64,000 bases of DNA from Candidatus Gastranaerophilales bacterium (GCA_944324305.1 CALUVV010000008.1:1-64000); one strand, 5' to 3'; shown: positions 35,168-44,538, counted from the stretch's first letter. Made by a program: numbers and translations. Notes: generated by a model from the letters alone, not told the origin.

Positions 35168-36137
35168 CAGAGTTTTACACTTAATTCAAAGCAGAGTATC
35201 ACTTGCCCCAATGGCAGGAATAACAGATTATGTCTTAAGAAGTCTTGTAAGAAAATACTCAAAAAACTGTCTTTTAACAACGGAGATGATAAGCTCAGAA
35301 TATCTTGCCCAGACAATGAATGGTCGAAGCGGTACAGAAATACTAAAACGCAATAATGATCACTCTCCGATTTCCTATCAAATAAGCGGTCATAAGCCTC
35401 ATATGATGAAGCAGGCAGCTGAATTTTTAAACAATTATGCAGATATGATTGATATTAATATGGGCTGTCCCGTAAAAAAAGTCGTAGGAGGACAGGACGG
35501 TGCCGCATTAATGAGAAATCCTTCACTTGCGGCAGATCTGGTAAAAGCCGTAAAAGATGGAACGGATAAACCCGTAAGTGTTAAATTCCGTCTGGGATAT
35601 ACTGCAGATGAAATGAACTACGTTGAATTCGGGCAGGCAATGCAGGAAGCAGGAGCAGAATTTATCACAATCCACGGTAGAACACGCTCTCAAATGTATT
35701 CAGGTCAGGCAGACTGGGCAAAAATCAGAGCATTAAAAGAAAATGTAGATATTCCGGTATTCGCAAACGGTGACATAACTTCTGTCGATAAAGCAATAGA
35801 ATGTCTTGAACTTTCTTGTGCTGACGGAGTTGCCATAGGCCGCGGGGCAATAGGAGATCCAACTCTTATTGGAAGAATCGAACACTGCCTGCATACAGGG
35901 GAAAAATTACCAATCCCGCCGCTTGAAGAACGAATTGAGATGCTAAAATATCATCTTGATGAAGAAATAAAGCTTCGCGGAGAAAATGTCGGCATAAAAT
36001 TTATGCGAAAATTTTATCCGTATTATCTTGCAGGCTTTAAAAATGCAAAAGTACTGCGTACAAAACTTGTAACGGAAGAAAGTTTGGATAATATTTTAAC
36101 CCTTCTTAACTCAACTTATTCTTTTACTGATTGTTAA
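35157..36137 (+). CDS. dus: tRNA-dihydrouridine synthase
   Basis: A 326-residue FMN enzyme reducing uridines in tRNA. Visible motifs are VSLAPMAGITDYVLRSL, DINMGCPVKKVVGGQDGAAL with the catalytic Cys, VSVKFRLGY, FITIHGRTRSQMYSGQADW and PVFANGDI ... GVAIGRGAIGDP. The order and spacing match the DusB subgroup. It begins inside the end of the TPR gene and overlaps the convergent kinase-like gene by 14 bases. Confidence 0.92.
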   Translation: MTNNRVLHLIQSRVSLAPMAGITDYVLRSLVRKYSKNCLLTTEMISSEYLAQTMNGRSGTEILKRNNDHSPISYQISGHKPHMMKQAAEFLNNYADMIDINMGCPVKKVVGGQDGAALMRNPSLAADLVKAVKDGTDKPVSVKFRLGYTADEMNYVEFGQAMQEAGAEFITIHGRTRSQMYSGQADWAKIRALKENVDIPVFANGDITSVDKAIECLELSCADGVAIGRGAIGDPTLIGRIEHCLHTGEKLPIPPLEERIEMLKYHLDEEIKLRGENVGIKFMRKFYPYYLAGFKNAKVLRTKLVTEESLDNILTLLNSTYSFTDC

Positions 36138-37314
36138 ACATTTCAACAAGAGCTTTAGCTCTGACATCATAACTTCTTATATATTCTTCAGTTTCCGACT
36201 TCTTCACTGAAGGAATAGGAAAGTATTTGTTCATTTTATTTATAAAGTTTAAAAATACATTTTTATTAGTACTTAATCCCACTTTTTTAGCAGCCTTAAA
36301 AGACTTATTTTCAATTGTTTTTAAGTATTGAATAAGCTTTTTCTGCTGTTCTGTGTTAAGATGATCGTAATATTCAGGATATAGTGTAAAATCACTTATT
36401 ACAGCTACCATATCCATATAAGAGTTTTGATAAAGAGCATTATCTTTTGCAAAGTAGTCTATAATACCAAGTTTATTTTTTTCAAAATCAACTAGCAGGT
36501 TGTTCGGGTTAACAGAATCGGTTTTAAAGCCGGGAGTAACATCACCATGATATTTAGAAGTAATATCTAATACTTTTATTTGGTTTGCCAAATCATCAAA
36601 TACCTCTTGGTCCATCTGCGAAATTTTAGAAATCTTATCAAAATACTCATTAGCTTGTTCCTGCGTAACTGAACGCGGCAATTTAACATTTTCGTCAAAA
36701 ATAGTACAAGACCAGTTTTTTATTGAATTCGGTTCCCCTGAGACTTTTTTTAATATTAAAATACCTTTTTTGTCGGGATGCTCCCAGACAGGCTGACCTA
36801 AATTAATATTTTCAGGAAACAAACCTATCGGTATTCTGTTAGGATCAGCTTTTTTATTAGGATTTAAAACTTTAAGCACATAATCATCCAGAAAATCAAT
36901 ATTATAAACAACCGAATTAGCACCGCTGCCTGCGATTTTTGTACTATCAGGAGTTAAAAGCAGCTGTTTAAACTTTTCATAATTATTACCAACCGAAAGC
37001 TTTGCAACAAGTTCTTGAGGTAATGATTTTGCTAATTTTTCATCAGGAAGCTTGGTTATTTTAATTTCAGGTTCGGGTTGTACTTTCGGAACATTATTAA
37101 CTTCCTGCGGTTTAATAACCCTGTTATTGACATGAGGTTTACGCCTCAATATATAAATCCCTGCACCCGCCAGACATAAAGCTCCCGCAAGAATAAGGGA
37201 ATTATTTCGACTTTTTTTATTTTCAATATTTTCCTTAGCTGAACTGTTTCCCCCGCAAGCTGTAAATTTATATCCGGGATACGAGCTTGCAAAAGTATTA
37301 AAAATAACTTTCAT
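36124..37314 (-). CDS. Membrane-anchored protein-kinase-like protein
   Basis: A 396-residue protein. The N-terminus (FNTFASSYPGYKFTACGG) is followed by a basic stretch and one membrane span at residues 39-56. After a Pro-rich linker comes a kinase-like domain: IAGSGANSVVYN (glycine loop, 128-138), YVLKVL with Lys148, YHGDVTPGFKTDSVNPNNLL (His256, Asp258, Asn271/272) and IIDYFAKD with Asp286, fitting HGD...N and the metal Asp of a eukaryotic-like or APH-like fold. Target unknown. CAGGAG precedes the start. Confidence 0.72.
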   Translation of the reverse strand: MKVIFNTFASSYPGYKFTACGGNSSAKENIENKKSRNNSLILAGALCLAGAGIYILRRKPHVNNRVIKPQEVNNVPKVQPEPEIKITKLPDEKLAKSLPQELVAKLSVGNNYEKFKQLLLTPDSTKIAGSGANSVVYNIDFLDDYVLKVLNPNKKADPNRIPIGLFPENINLGQPVWEHPDKKGILILKKVSGEPNSIKNWSCTIFDENVKLPRSVTQEQANEYFDKISKISQMDQEVFDDLANQIKVLDITSKYHGDVTPGFKTDSVNPNNLLVDFEKNKLGIIDYFAKDNALYQNSYMDMVAVISDFTLYPEYYDHLNTEQQKKLIQYLKTIENKSFKAAKKVGLSTNKNVFLNFINKMNKYFPIPSVKKSETEEYIRSYDVRAKALVEMFNNQ

Positions 37315-37328
37315 TTATACTCCTGATT

Positions 37329-37380
37329 TTTTAGATTTTTGCAAAAAACTATAGTTCAATTATTGTACAAAAATCTAAAA
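37329..37380. terminator. AT-rich 13-bp inverted repeat between argS and the kinase-like gene
   Basis: Perfect 13-base arms at 37329-37341 and 37368-37380 with a 26-base loop. It lies just after the argS stop, so it may end that transcript, but the stem is AT-rich and the loop is long. Confidence 0.4.
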
Positions 37381-37401
37381 TTTCAAGTATAAATTTGTTT
37401 T

Positions 37402-39117
37402 TTACATTCTTTCGGGAGCCGTAACCGCAAGAATATCTTCCAATGCGTTATGAAGAACCGTTTTTACGCTCCAAACAAGAGCAATTCTTGCCTTCATCAT
37501 TTCTTTATCATCTGAAATTACACGGTTAGCATTATAGAATGAATGGAATTCAGCTGCCAATTCCTGAACATATCTGCAGATTGTATAAACCTGTCTTGTT
37601 TCTGCAGAATTCTTAATAACAGACTTATATTCTTCCAATTTAAGGATTAAATGTCTTGCCGTATCAATTGTCGGAAGCACCATATCTGCTTTAAAGCCGC
37701 TGATAAGTTGTTTTAATTCTTCTTCACTCATCGGAGCAGGTGATTTTTCTCCTGTTTCGGTATTGAGCTTTTCTGATATGACATTTCTTAAAATTGAACA
37801 GGCTCTGGCATGTGCATACTGAACATAGAATACAGGGTTTTCGTCAGAATTCTTCTTCGCAAGTTCAATATCGAAATCAAGAGTTGTATCAATATTTCTC
37901 ATAGACATCCAGAAACGTGTTGCATCAACTCCGACTTCGTCAATCAAGTCTTCAAGTGTAACCATATTTTTGCGCTTGCCCATTCTTACTTCGTTTCCGT
38001 CTATTACAAGATTGACAAGCTGTCCCAGCAGTACTTCAAGTTTATCAGGTTCATATCCCAGAGCCTCAATGGAAGCTTTAACACGTGCAACATAACCATG
38101 GTGGTCAGCTCCCCAGATATTAATCATTCTGTCAAAGCCGCGTTCCAATTTGTCAATATGATAAGCAATATCAGCCGTTAAATATGTATTTGAGCCGTCG
38201 GCTTTTTTAATAACTCTGTCCTGATCATCACCGTAATCAGATGATTTAAACCAATCAGCACCATCTTTTTGGTAAATTTTTCCGCTTGCTTTTAATTTAT
38301 TAACACATTCTTCAACTTTGCCTGACTTATGAAGCGATAATTCAGAATAGAAATTGTCAAAGTGAACTTTAAATTTTTCAAGAAGGTCTCGCTGAACTTT
38401 TTCTTCATAATCTTTTGCGAAATCGCAAAGTTCCTGAATATCGTCGGGCAAACCTTTATGAGTTTTTAAATATTCTTTAGCAACAGGAATTAAATAATCC
38501 CCCGGATAATAATTTTTTCTTTCAATTTCATCTGACGGGAAATCAACATTTTCGCCGAGTTCCTGACGAATTCTTATTGCAAGGGAGTTACCTAGCTTTT
38601 GAATTTGAGAGCCTGCATCATTAATATAAAATTCCTGATAAACATCATGCCCGTAAAATTTTAACAGGTTTGCAAGAACAGAGCCCATAGCTGCCCAGCG
38701 TCCGTGCCCGATATGGAATGGACCTGTCGGGTTAGCGGAAACATATTCAAGAATTATTTTTTCTGTTTCAACGTTTTGCGGTTTACCGAATTCCTTTTTA
38801 TTTACAAAAATTTCTTCTACAAGATTTGATAAGATTTTTTTACCGGCCTTAAAGTTTATGAAACCGCCTATAACAGTATATTCATTATCATTTTTGTCTA
38901 TAAATTCAAGAACAGCATTTGCGATTTGCGGCGGAGCAATACGTGCAAATCGCGCAAGAGATGAAACGTTTACCGCATAATCTCCGAAATCTGTATTTTT
39001 AGGGCGTTCGGGATTAAGAGTACCTTTTTTATACTCTGTCATCGCGCCTAATTTACCTTCTTTAACTGCTTGTTCTATAGCTTTTTCAATACTGTTTATA
39101 AAATAATCTCTAATCAT
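37402..39117 (-). CDS. argS: Arginyl-tRNA synthetase
   Basis: A 571-residue class I synthetase. It has EYVSANPTGPFHIGHGRWAA with the HIGH motif, WGADHHGYVARVKA, the ArgRS-typical MGKRKNMVTLEDLIDEVG replacing KMSKS, and the C-terminal DALR anticodon-binding region (FYVQYAHARACSILRN to LVWSVKTVLHNALEDILAVT APERM end). It ligates arginine to tRNA-Arg. ACAGGAG precedes the ATG. Two tRNA-Arg genes lie at 42939 and 44448. Confidence 0.96.
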   Translation of the reverse strand: MIRDYFINSIEKAIEQAVKEGKLGAMTEYKKGTLNPERPKNTDFGDYAVNVSSLARFARIAPPQIANAVLEFIDKNDNEYTVIGGFINFKAGKKILSNLVEEIFVNKKEFGKPQNVETEKIILEYVSANPTGPFHIGHGRWAAMGSVLANLLKFYGHDVYQEFYINDAGSQIQKLGNSLAIRIRQELGENVDFPSDEIERKNYYPGDYLIPVAKEYLKTHKGLPDDIQELCDFAKDYEEKVQRDLLEKFKVHFDNFYSELSLHKSGKVEECVNKLKASGKIYQKDGADWFKSSDYGDDQDRVIKKADGSNTYLTADIAYHIDKLERGFDRMINIWGADHHGYVARVKASIEALGYEPDKLEVLLGQLVNLVIDGNEVRMGKRKNMVTLEDLIDEVGVDATRFWMSMRNIDTTLDFDIELAKKNSDENPVFYVQYAHARACSILRNVISEKLNTETGEKSPAPMSEEELKQLISGFKADMVLPTIDTARHLILKLEEYKSVIKNSAETRQVYTICRYVQELAAEFHSFYNANRVISDDKEMMKARIALVWSVKTVLHNALEDILAVTAPERM

Positions 39118-39167
39118 CTTTTTCTCTCCTGTATATTAATAATAACATAAACAAAAGAGAAATCTGC

Positions 39168-39842
39168 TTAGTAAGAAATTTTACCTTCACTTAAAACTTT
39201 TGCGGCACAATCTATACCTGCTTCTTTTGATTTATCATCAACAGTACATTTTACAAAATCATTATCAGAACCTGCAGGAATAAGCGAACCTTTTTCTTTT
39301 GTAACAACGAATTGAAATACATCGCGCCCCAAAGTATTAGGTTTCTTATCACCGTTTACATCAACATAGAAGAAAAATACATCATTACTTGAATTTACAC
39401 CTAAATTAGAAGCTCCCCAGGTGTCAAAAGAAAGATTAGTTCCGTCAACAAGTCTTACTGCACAATATGTATCTCCAATACCGTTTTCATGTCCGTAAGT
39501 ATAAACACTTCCGTTAAGAGCCTTTGTCGCATCTTCCGACCAGCAGCCCAAAGCCTTTGTACCACAACCGCAGTCCTGCGCAAGTTTTAAATAAGGTTTG
39601 TAATAATTATAAATCTGCTCTGTAGCCTTAAGATCTGCTGTCTGCATGTTCCATAAGTCAGGCGGATTATCTATAGAAGCCATAATAGTAGCCTGCGACA
39701 GAAGTGAATAAGCTTTATTTAATCTTGATAGAATTTCCTTTTCTCCAACATTATTCACCAATACAGGAATAGTCATTGCCGATACAACTCCGATAATTCC
39801 AAGAGTAATTAACACTTCCGCAAGTGTAAATGCTTTAATCAT
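39168..39842 (-). CDS. Type IV pilin/pseudopilin-like protein
   Basis: From ATG 39842 (GGAGG 5 bases upstream) the protein has 224 residues. It begins MIKAFTLAEVLITLGIIG, the prepilin-peptidase class III signature with Glu5 of the mature chain and a hydrophobic helix. The rest is a secreted domain with Cys pairs (DCGCGTKALGC, CTVDDKSKEAGIDC) and the pattern VDVNGDKKPNTLGRDVFQF, which recurs as LDLNGNKRPNRTGKDIFSL in the second pilin at 46650-47428. It probably belongs to a pilus or type II secretion-like fibre. Confidence 0.87.
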   Translation of the reverse strand: MIKAFTLAEVLITLGIIGVVSAMTIPVLVNNVGEKEILSRLNKAYSLLSQATIMASIDNPPDLWNMQTADLKATEQIYNYYKPYLKLAQDCGCGTKALGCWSEDATKALNGSVYTYGHENGIGDTYCAVRLVDGTNLSFDTWGASNLGVNSSNDVFFFYVDVNGDKKPNTLGRDVFQFVVTKEKGSLIPAGSDNDFVKCTVDDKSKEAGIDCAAKVLSEGKISY

Positions 39843-39937
39843 AAATTCCTCCCGCAATATTATATTTCATTTACATATATATTATACATGTTTTTATATA
39901 TAATACAAGTATTTTCGTTTACATTTACCCGTTTTTA

Positions 39938-39967
39938 TTTACAAATCTTATTACAGCGTTTTAAAAT
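39938..39967 (+). promoter_or_regulatory. Promoter giving a probable leaderless mRNA (39974 gene)
   Basis: TTTACA (39938-39943), 18 bases, TAAAAT (39962-39967), then exactly 6 bases to ATG 39974, with no ribosome-binding site. Confidence 0.6.
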
Positions 39968-39973
39968 TTACTT

Positions 39974-40186
39974 ATGTCAACAAATCAAGATATAAGAAAC
40001 GAAATACGTTCATACATGGTTGCAAGAGGACACACATACAAATCAGTTGCTCTGTTACTTAAAAATAAATTAGGGGAAAATGTTACGGCTCAAAGTTTGA
40101 ATAACAAATTAGCCCGCGGCTCTTTAAGATACAGCGATGCCAAAAACATCGCCGAAGTTCTCGGTTACAAAATTAAATGGGAATGA
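39974..40186 (+). CDS. Small HTH-like protein (DUF6471-like)
   Basis: A 70-residue protein, IRSYMVARGHTYKSVALLLK then VTAQSLNNKLARGSLRYSDA then IAEVLGYKIKW. The pattern of helix, 'Y-x-x-V-A', 'S-L-N-N-K-L-x-R-G' and 'A-x-x-L-G' fits a compact XRE/DUF6471-like DNA-binding fold. It has no Shine-Dalgarno. Its -10 hexamer ends 6 bases before the ATG, suggesting leaderless translation. It precedes mgtE by 27 bases but has no obvious link with it. Confidence 0.65.
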   Translation: MSTNQDIRNEIRSYMVARGHTYKSVALLLKNKLGENVTAQSLNNKLARGSLRYSDAKNIAEVLGYKIKWE

Positions 40187-40201
40187 ATTCTTTGTTTGTA
40201 A

Positions 40202-40207
40202 TATAAT
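40202..40207 (+). promoter_or_regulatory. -10 element of mgtE (probable leaderless start)
   Basis: Perfect TATAAT with exactly 6 bases to ATG 40214; no ribosome-binding site and only a weak -35. Confidence 0.5.
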
Positions 40208-40213
40208 ATTTAT

Positions 40214-41581
40214 ATGATGAACGTTCAGAACATTATCGACAGAATAAGAGAAATAATGGACGATGAAACGCTTATTCAGCTGAAAGAGGAGCTGAACAGT
40301 TATCACGTTGCGGATTTAGCTGATATTTTTCAGGAATTGAAACCTGAAGAAAGATTACAGTGCTTTAAACTCCTTGACTTAGAAAAAGCTGCCGACTTAA
40401 TGGAATATCTGCCCCCGCAGATGCAGGTTGAACTACTTGGAGATATAGATGAAAACCTTGCATCACAGATTTTAACACAGCTGCCTCATGACGCAGCAGC
40501 GGATGTTTTAGGGGATATGGAAGATGACGAAAGCGAAACTTATTTAGACAAGCTTCCCCATAAATTTTCGGAAGAAGTCAGAGAACTTCTAACATATAAC
40601 GAAGATACCGCAGGCGGTATTATGAACCCTTCCGTACTTACCGTAAATTCAGATATGAGCGTACAGGATGTGTTAAATCATATAAGAATTAAAGCAGAAC
40701 AAGATAACATGGAACTTTATTATGTCTATGTAACAGATAAACAAAATCACCTTTTGGGTGTTGTTTCTTTAAGAAAGCTTCTAACTTCTCCTACAAATCA
40801 AAAAGTTGAAGACATAATGATTTCCGATATTGTAAAACTTCATGTCGATGATTACAGTGACTTTATTATTGATGAATTTATGAAATATCAGTATAACGCG
40901 CTTCCCGTTGTTGACCTCTATAACAGGCTTAAAGGGATGATAACATGGGATGACGTTCATGATTTGTTTGAAGAAGAAACAACCGAAGAAATCTACCAGT
41001 CATCAGGTATTTCAACTGAAATAGTCGACGAAGATGAAATTCTTTCAGGCAACGTTTTAAATGCCATAAGAGCAAGAACTCCATGGCTGTTTATTACGCT
41101 AATTGGAGAATTTATTGCTGTTAATGTAGGTCATCATTTTGATCATACTATACAGGCACTTCCGATTATCGCAATATTTATGCCGCTTTTAGCGGGCTTA
41201 GGCGGGAATATCGGCACTCAAAGTATTACACTTATGGTGCGCGGGCTTTCAACAGGTCAGGTTACGTTAAGCTCTGCTGTTCATCATATCTTCAGAGAAA
41301 CATTCATCGGATTAATTATCGGAACAATATTCGGCTCTCTTGTAACGGCAGTTACATGGGGCTGGCAGCATAATATGGAATTAGGAGCAGTAGTCGGAAT
41401 TGCCATGGCAATAAATATGACTATGGCTACAATTATCGGTACATTTACACCGTTTGCTCTCAAAGCAATGAAAGTAGACCCTGCAGTTGCATCAGGTCCC
41501 GTTATTGCGACAACTATTGATGTTTTAGGGTTGGCAATATATTTTACACTGGTGTCAACTTTTTTAATTAAGGTTATGTAA
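40214..41581 (+). CDS. mgtE: Magnesium transporter MgtE
   Basis: A 455-residue Mg2+ channel/transporter with the family order. The N-domain has LADIFQELKPEERLQCFKLL. A CBS pair lies at residues ~135-255 (ILTVNSDMSVQDVL, YNALPVVDLYNRLKGMITWDD). Five membrane helices follow from ~285, with PLLAGLGGNIGTQSITLMVRGL (pore region) and GPVIATTIDVLGLAIYF with the Asp that lines the ion path. No upstream Mg riboswitch is possible in the 27-base gap. Confidence 0.95.
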   Translation: MMNVQNIIDRIREIMDDETLIQLKEELNSYHVADLADIFQELKPEERLQCFKLLDLEKAADLMEYLPPQMQVELLGDIDENLASQILTQLPHDAAADVLGDMEDDESETYLDKLPHKFSEEVRELLTYNEDTAGGIMNPSVLTVNSDMSVQDVLNHIRIKAEQDNMELYYVYVTDKQNHLLGVVSLRKLLTSPTNQKVEDIMISDIVKLHVDDYSDFIIDEFMKYQYNALPVVDLYNRLKGMITWDDVHDLFEEETTEEIYQSSGISTEIVDEDEILSGNVLNAIRARTPWLFITLIGEFIAVNVGHHFDHTIQALPIIAIFMPLLAGLGGNIGTQSITLMVRGLSTGQVTLSSAVHHIFRETFIGLIIGTIFGSLVTAVTWGWQHNMELGAVVGIAMAINMTMATIIGTFTPFALKAMKVDPAVASGPVIATTIDVLGLAIYFTLVSTFLIKVM

Positions 41582-41594
41582 AAAGGTAAGAAAT

Positions 41595-42926
41595 ATGACA
41601 GATCAAATACAAAGAAACAGAAAAGATTTAGACAGAACGCGTTCATTTATTAAACACGCACAGGAAGCAAGGGAAGAACGTTCATCTTTTGCGAAAGTTT
41701 TAATAGGAATGATAATTGTTTTTATCGGTGTGATATTAAGTATTTTTGTACTTGCAGATAACGAAAACTTTCTTGAAGAACATTTTGGAGAAAATTCTTT
41801 TATTACAAAATTGTTTGAAAAACTGTCTGTCAGTAATGACAATAAAGAACACGCCGATTTTGCACTGCCTTTCGGGTTAAGACGCCAGAATATATTATTT
41901 CTCGGAGTTGATGCAAGCAATAACCCTAATGATTTGTGGACAGGAACAAGAACAGATACAATAATTCTTGTAAATATTGATCCGCGTACAAAATCGGTTA
42001 ATGCATTATCTATACCCCGTGACAGTAAAGTATATCTTCCGGGTGACAACGGAGTTAATAAAATTAACGCTGCACATGCTATCGGCGGAATTGAAATGAC
42101 AAAGAAAACAATTGAAGATACTTTAGGTGTTCACATCGACAGATATATAATGGTTCATGACAGCGCTGTTAAAGAAATAGTTGATGCTATGGACGGTTTA
42201 GACATTTATGTTGAAAAACCTATGCATTACAATGATTATTCAGGAAATCTTCATATTAATTTCAGCAAAGGAGATCATCACCTTGACGGGCAGCAGGCAG
42301 TAGAATATTTAAGGTTCAGACATGATGCGCTTGGAGATATCGGAAGAACTCAAAGACAGCAATGGCTTTTAAGAAGCCTGCTGAATAAACTTAAGCAGCC
42401 TGCAACAATTACAAAAATTCCCGATATAATCTCAGTAGCGAAAAAATATGTTAAAACCGATATGTCTTTCTATGAAATGTCACAATATGCAGCATTAGCC
42501 AAACATATTGATATGGATAAAATAGAAATTGCAATGCTTCCAGGTGCACCGAACCAAAAAGGATATATAAGCTATTGGATTTTAGATCCCGAAAAAACAC
42601 AGGAAGTTGTTAACAGAGTAATTTACAGAGATAAAGAACAATTTGATGAAGCAGTTCCGATGACTGCAGCAGTGCTTGCATCAGATAGTGCAATAGGAGA
42701 GCAAATGTCAGAAAATCTTAAATCTGCCGGAATTGATGTAAAGTGTACAGGTAAAGCTACAAGAGCACATTCTCAATTTATCGCTCATTCTTCCAAAGTT
42801 ACCAATGATTATTACAATTGGCTTAAGAAAAAGAATGAAGCATTCGGCGGTCTGCAATTTGTATATGATCCTGTAAATTACTATTGCGGAGAAACTGATT
42901 TTACAATAATATTATCAGGGAATTAA
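41595..42926 (+). CDS. LytR-CpsA-Psr (LCP) family protein
   Basis: A 443-residue membrane-anchored LCP protein. One N-terminal span lies at residues ~35-55. The LCP domain has NILFLGVDASN, RTDTIILVNIDPRTK, ALSIPRDSKVYLPG, KINAAHAIGG and YLRFRHDALGDIGRTQRQQW (the conserved Arg and Asp that bind polyprenyl phosphate). A C-terminal LytR_C domain starts near residue 355. LCP enzymes attach glycans from a lipid carrier to the cell wall, so it could serve the polysaccharide locus (inference). AAAGG precedes the ATG. Confidence 0.93.
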   Translation: MTDQIQRNRKDLDRTRSFIKHAQEAREERSSFAKVLIGMIIVFIGVILSIFVLADNENFLEEHFGENSFITKLFEKLSVSNDNKEHADFALPFGLRRQNILFLGVDASNNPNDLWTGTRTDTIILVNIDPRTKSVNALSIPRDSKVYLPGDNGVNKINAAHAIGGIEMTKKTIEDTLGVHIDRYIMVHDSAVKEIVDAMDGLDIYVEKPMHYNDYSGNLHINFSKGDHHLDGQQAVEYLRFRHDALGDIGRTQRQQWLLRSLLNKLKQPATITKIPDIISVAKKYVKTDMSFYEMSQYAALAKHIDMDKIEIAMLPGAPNQKGYISYWILDPEKTQEVVNRVIYRDKEQFDEAVPMTAAVLASDSAIGEQMSENLKSAGIDVKCTGKATRAHSQFIAHSSKVTNDYYNWLKKKNEAFGGLQFVYDPVNYYCGETDFTIILSGN

Positions 42927-42938
42927 AGTCCCTGTTTT

Positions 42939-43012
42939 GTGCCTGTAGCTCAGCCGGATAGAGCGTTTCCCTCCGAAGGAAAAGGTCGTGCGTTCGAATC
43001 GCATCAGGCACA
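42939..43012 (+). tRNA. tRNA-Arg (CCG)
   Basis: Full cloverleaf with acceptor GTGCCTG/CAGGCAC, anticodon stem TTTCC/GGAAA with loop CTCCGAA (anticodon CCG), T-loop TTCGAAT and discriminator A. CCA is not encoded. Confidence 0.94.
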
Positions 43013-43112
43013 ATTTTTATTCTTATAAATGTAAAAAATTCTTAACAAGAAGGGAAAATTTTTCTTTTTGTGGTTTATATTATAATATTGCAGATAAGTA
43101 AAGGAGTAGAAT

Positions 43113-43469
43113 ATGAGTATACCGGCTGTTCAAAACAATCAAACATCATTTAAGGGGAATGTTATAATTAAAAATTTAAAAACCAAAAGCGTTGAAAAAT
43201 TTATCACAGATACACAAACAGATAAAAAAATTGCAGACAGTTTTGAAAAAGTTATAAATGATAGAATTTTTACTATGAGAAGCAGTGAAGATTGTCTTAA
43301 AAGATTAAAAAACTATATAGATACATTTACTGAAATTACCGGTATTAAAATTAAGAATAAACTTGACTATCCTTCTGCCAAAAACTTTAATGCAGAATAC
43401 AAGTCAGAAGGCAATAAATTAGAAATTCATGTTCCCGAACATTTTAATATAAGCCATGTTTCAGACTAA
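43113..43469 (+). CDS. Small orphan protein with N-terminal SFKG motif
   Basis: A 118-residue protein starting MSIPAVQNNQTSFKGN, then a Lys/Asp-rich helical region. AAAGGAG lies 7 bases before the ATG and a TATAAT at 43081-43086 lies upstream. No signal peptide, membrane span or cysteine pattern beyond one Cys. I do not recognise a family. The short 'FKG' start resembles those of other orphan proteins in this window. It converges with hydE (4-base overlap). Confidence 0.7.
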   Translation: MSIPAVQNNQTSFKGNVIIKNLKTKSVEKFITDTQTDKKIADSFEKVINDRIFTMRSSEDCLKRLKNYIDTFTEITGIKIKNKLDYPSAKNFNAEYKSEGNKLEIHVPEHFNISHVSD

Positions 43470-44431
43470 ATTCTAAATCCAAATGTTTTCAGCTCAATAT
43501 AACGCCCTATGGATTTTAGTTTTTTTTCTAAATCTAAACGTGTAGTTACGGCTTTATTAGGATAAATTTCATATAAACTTCTGTGATAATCATCGGTAAG
43601 GTTTGGCATTACAACGTTTGCTCCGCTTTGCAATGCAAGCAGCCGTCCGTCAGGTGCTAACGTTTCCATTGCTGTCGTCGCAGGAATATTAATATCTTTT
43701 AATACAATTCTGGTTAAAGCCATTACTTTTATTGCAAGATTTAAATCTCCGCAAGCAGCGTCTTTCAAAGGAGTTTGGGGATGAGGAATAAAAGGACCTA
43801 TTCCAATCATGTCAGCATCGACTTCTTTAAAAAATAATATATCATCCGCAAGAGATTCAACGGTTTGATTAGGAAGCCCCGCAAGACACCCTGTTCCTGT
43901 TTCAAATCCGAGATTTTTCAAATTGAATAAACATTTTTTTCTGTTTTGAAAATCTGCATAAGGGTGCATTTGCTTATACAAATTCTCGTCTGTTGTTTCA
44001 ATCCGTAGTAAATATCTGTCAGCTCCGGCATCTTTATATGCTTTATATTCTTCCAAAGTCTTTTCACCTAAACTTAATGTTAAAGCAACACCAAGTTCTT
44101 TAATAGCGGATATAATTTCGCACATAAGTTTTGTATCAAAAAAATCATCCTCGCCTGACTGCAATACAATAGTTTTGAAACCGTTATCAACACCTTTTTT
44201 AGCAATATCAAGAATTTCAGATTTAGAAAGTCTGTATCTTTTTACAGATTTATTCGATGACTGAAGCCCGCAATATAAACATCCTCTTTTGCAAATATTT
44301 GAAAATTCAATTAAACCTCTAAGGTGTACACCATCTCCGACAAATTGTTTTCGGATTAAATCAGCTTCTTTAAAAACAGCATTATCTGGCGACTTTAAAA
44401 TATCAATAATATCTTTTTTTGATAACATCAT
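43466..44431 (-). CDS. hydE: [FeFe]-hydrogenase maturase HydE (radical SAM)
   Basis: A 321-residue radical SAM protein with the 4Fe-4S motif NICKRGCLYCG (Cys47, Cys51, Cys54), RLSKSEILDIAKKG, VLQSGEDDFFDT, RYLLRIETTDENLYKQMHP and IGIGPFIPHPQTPL, all characteristic of HydE. It makes part of the H-cluster of [FeFe] hydrogenase and points to an anaerobic, hydrogen-evolving fermenter. No Shine-Dalgarno is visible. The ATG lies only 13 bases after the CCA end of tRNA-Arg(CCT) on the same strand. Confidence 0.93.
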   Translation of the reverse strand: MMLSKKDIIDILKSPDNAVFKEADLIRKQFVGDGVHLRGLIEFSNICKRGCLYCGLQSSNKSVKRYRLSKSEILDIAKKGVDNGFKTIVLQSGEDDFFDTKLMCEIISAIKELGVALTLSLGEKTLEEYKAYKDAGADRYLLRIETTDENLYKQMHPYADFQNRKKCLFNLKNLGFETGTGCLAGLPNQTVESLADDILFFKEVDADMIGIGPFIPHPQTPLKDAACGDLNLAIKVMALTRIVLKDINIPATTAMETLAPDGRLLALQSGANVVMPNLTDDYHRSLYEIYPNKAVTTRLDLEKKLKSIGRYIELKTFGFRI

Positions 44432-44444
44432 AATAAGAAAAATA

Positions 44445-44521
44445 TGGTGGCCCCGGCGCGATTCGAACGCGCGATCTTCGGTTTAGGAAACCGCTGCTCT
44501 ATCCTGCTGAGCTACGAAGCC
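44445..44521 (-). tRNA. tRNA-Arg (CCT), CCA encoded
   Basis: The reverse complement gives acceptor GGCTTCG/CGGGGCC (two G-T pairs), anticodon loop TTCCTAA (anticodon CCT), T-loop TTCGAAT, discriminator A and an encoded CCA (44445-44447). Confidence 0.93.
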
Positions 44522-44538
44522 ATACCATTATGTTACAA

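Noticed and set aside
41603-42049. 148-codon open frame on the minus strand
   Set aside because: Antisense of the LCP gene; no independent evidence.
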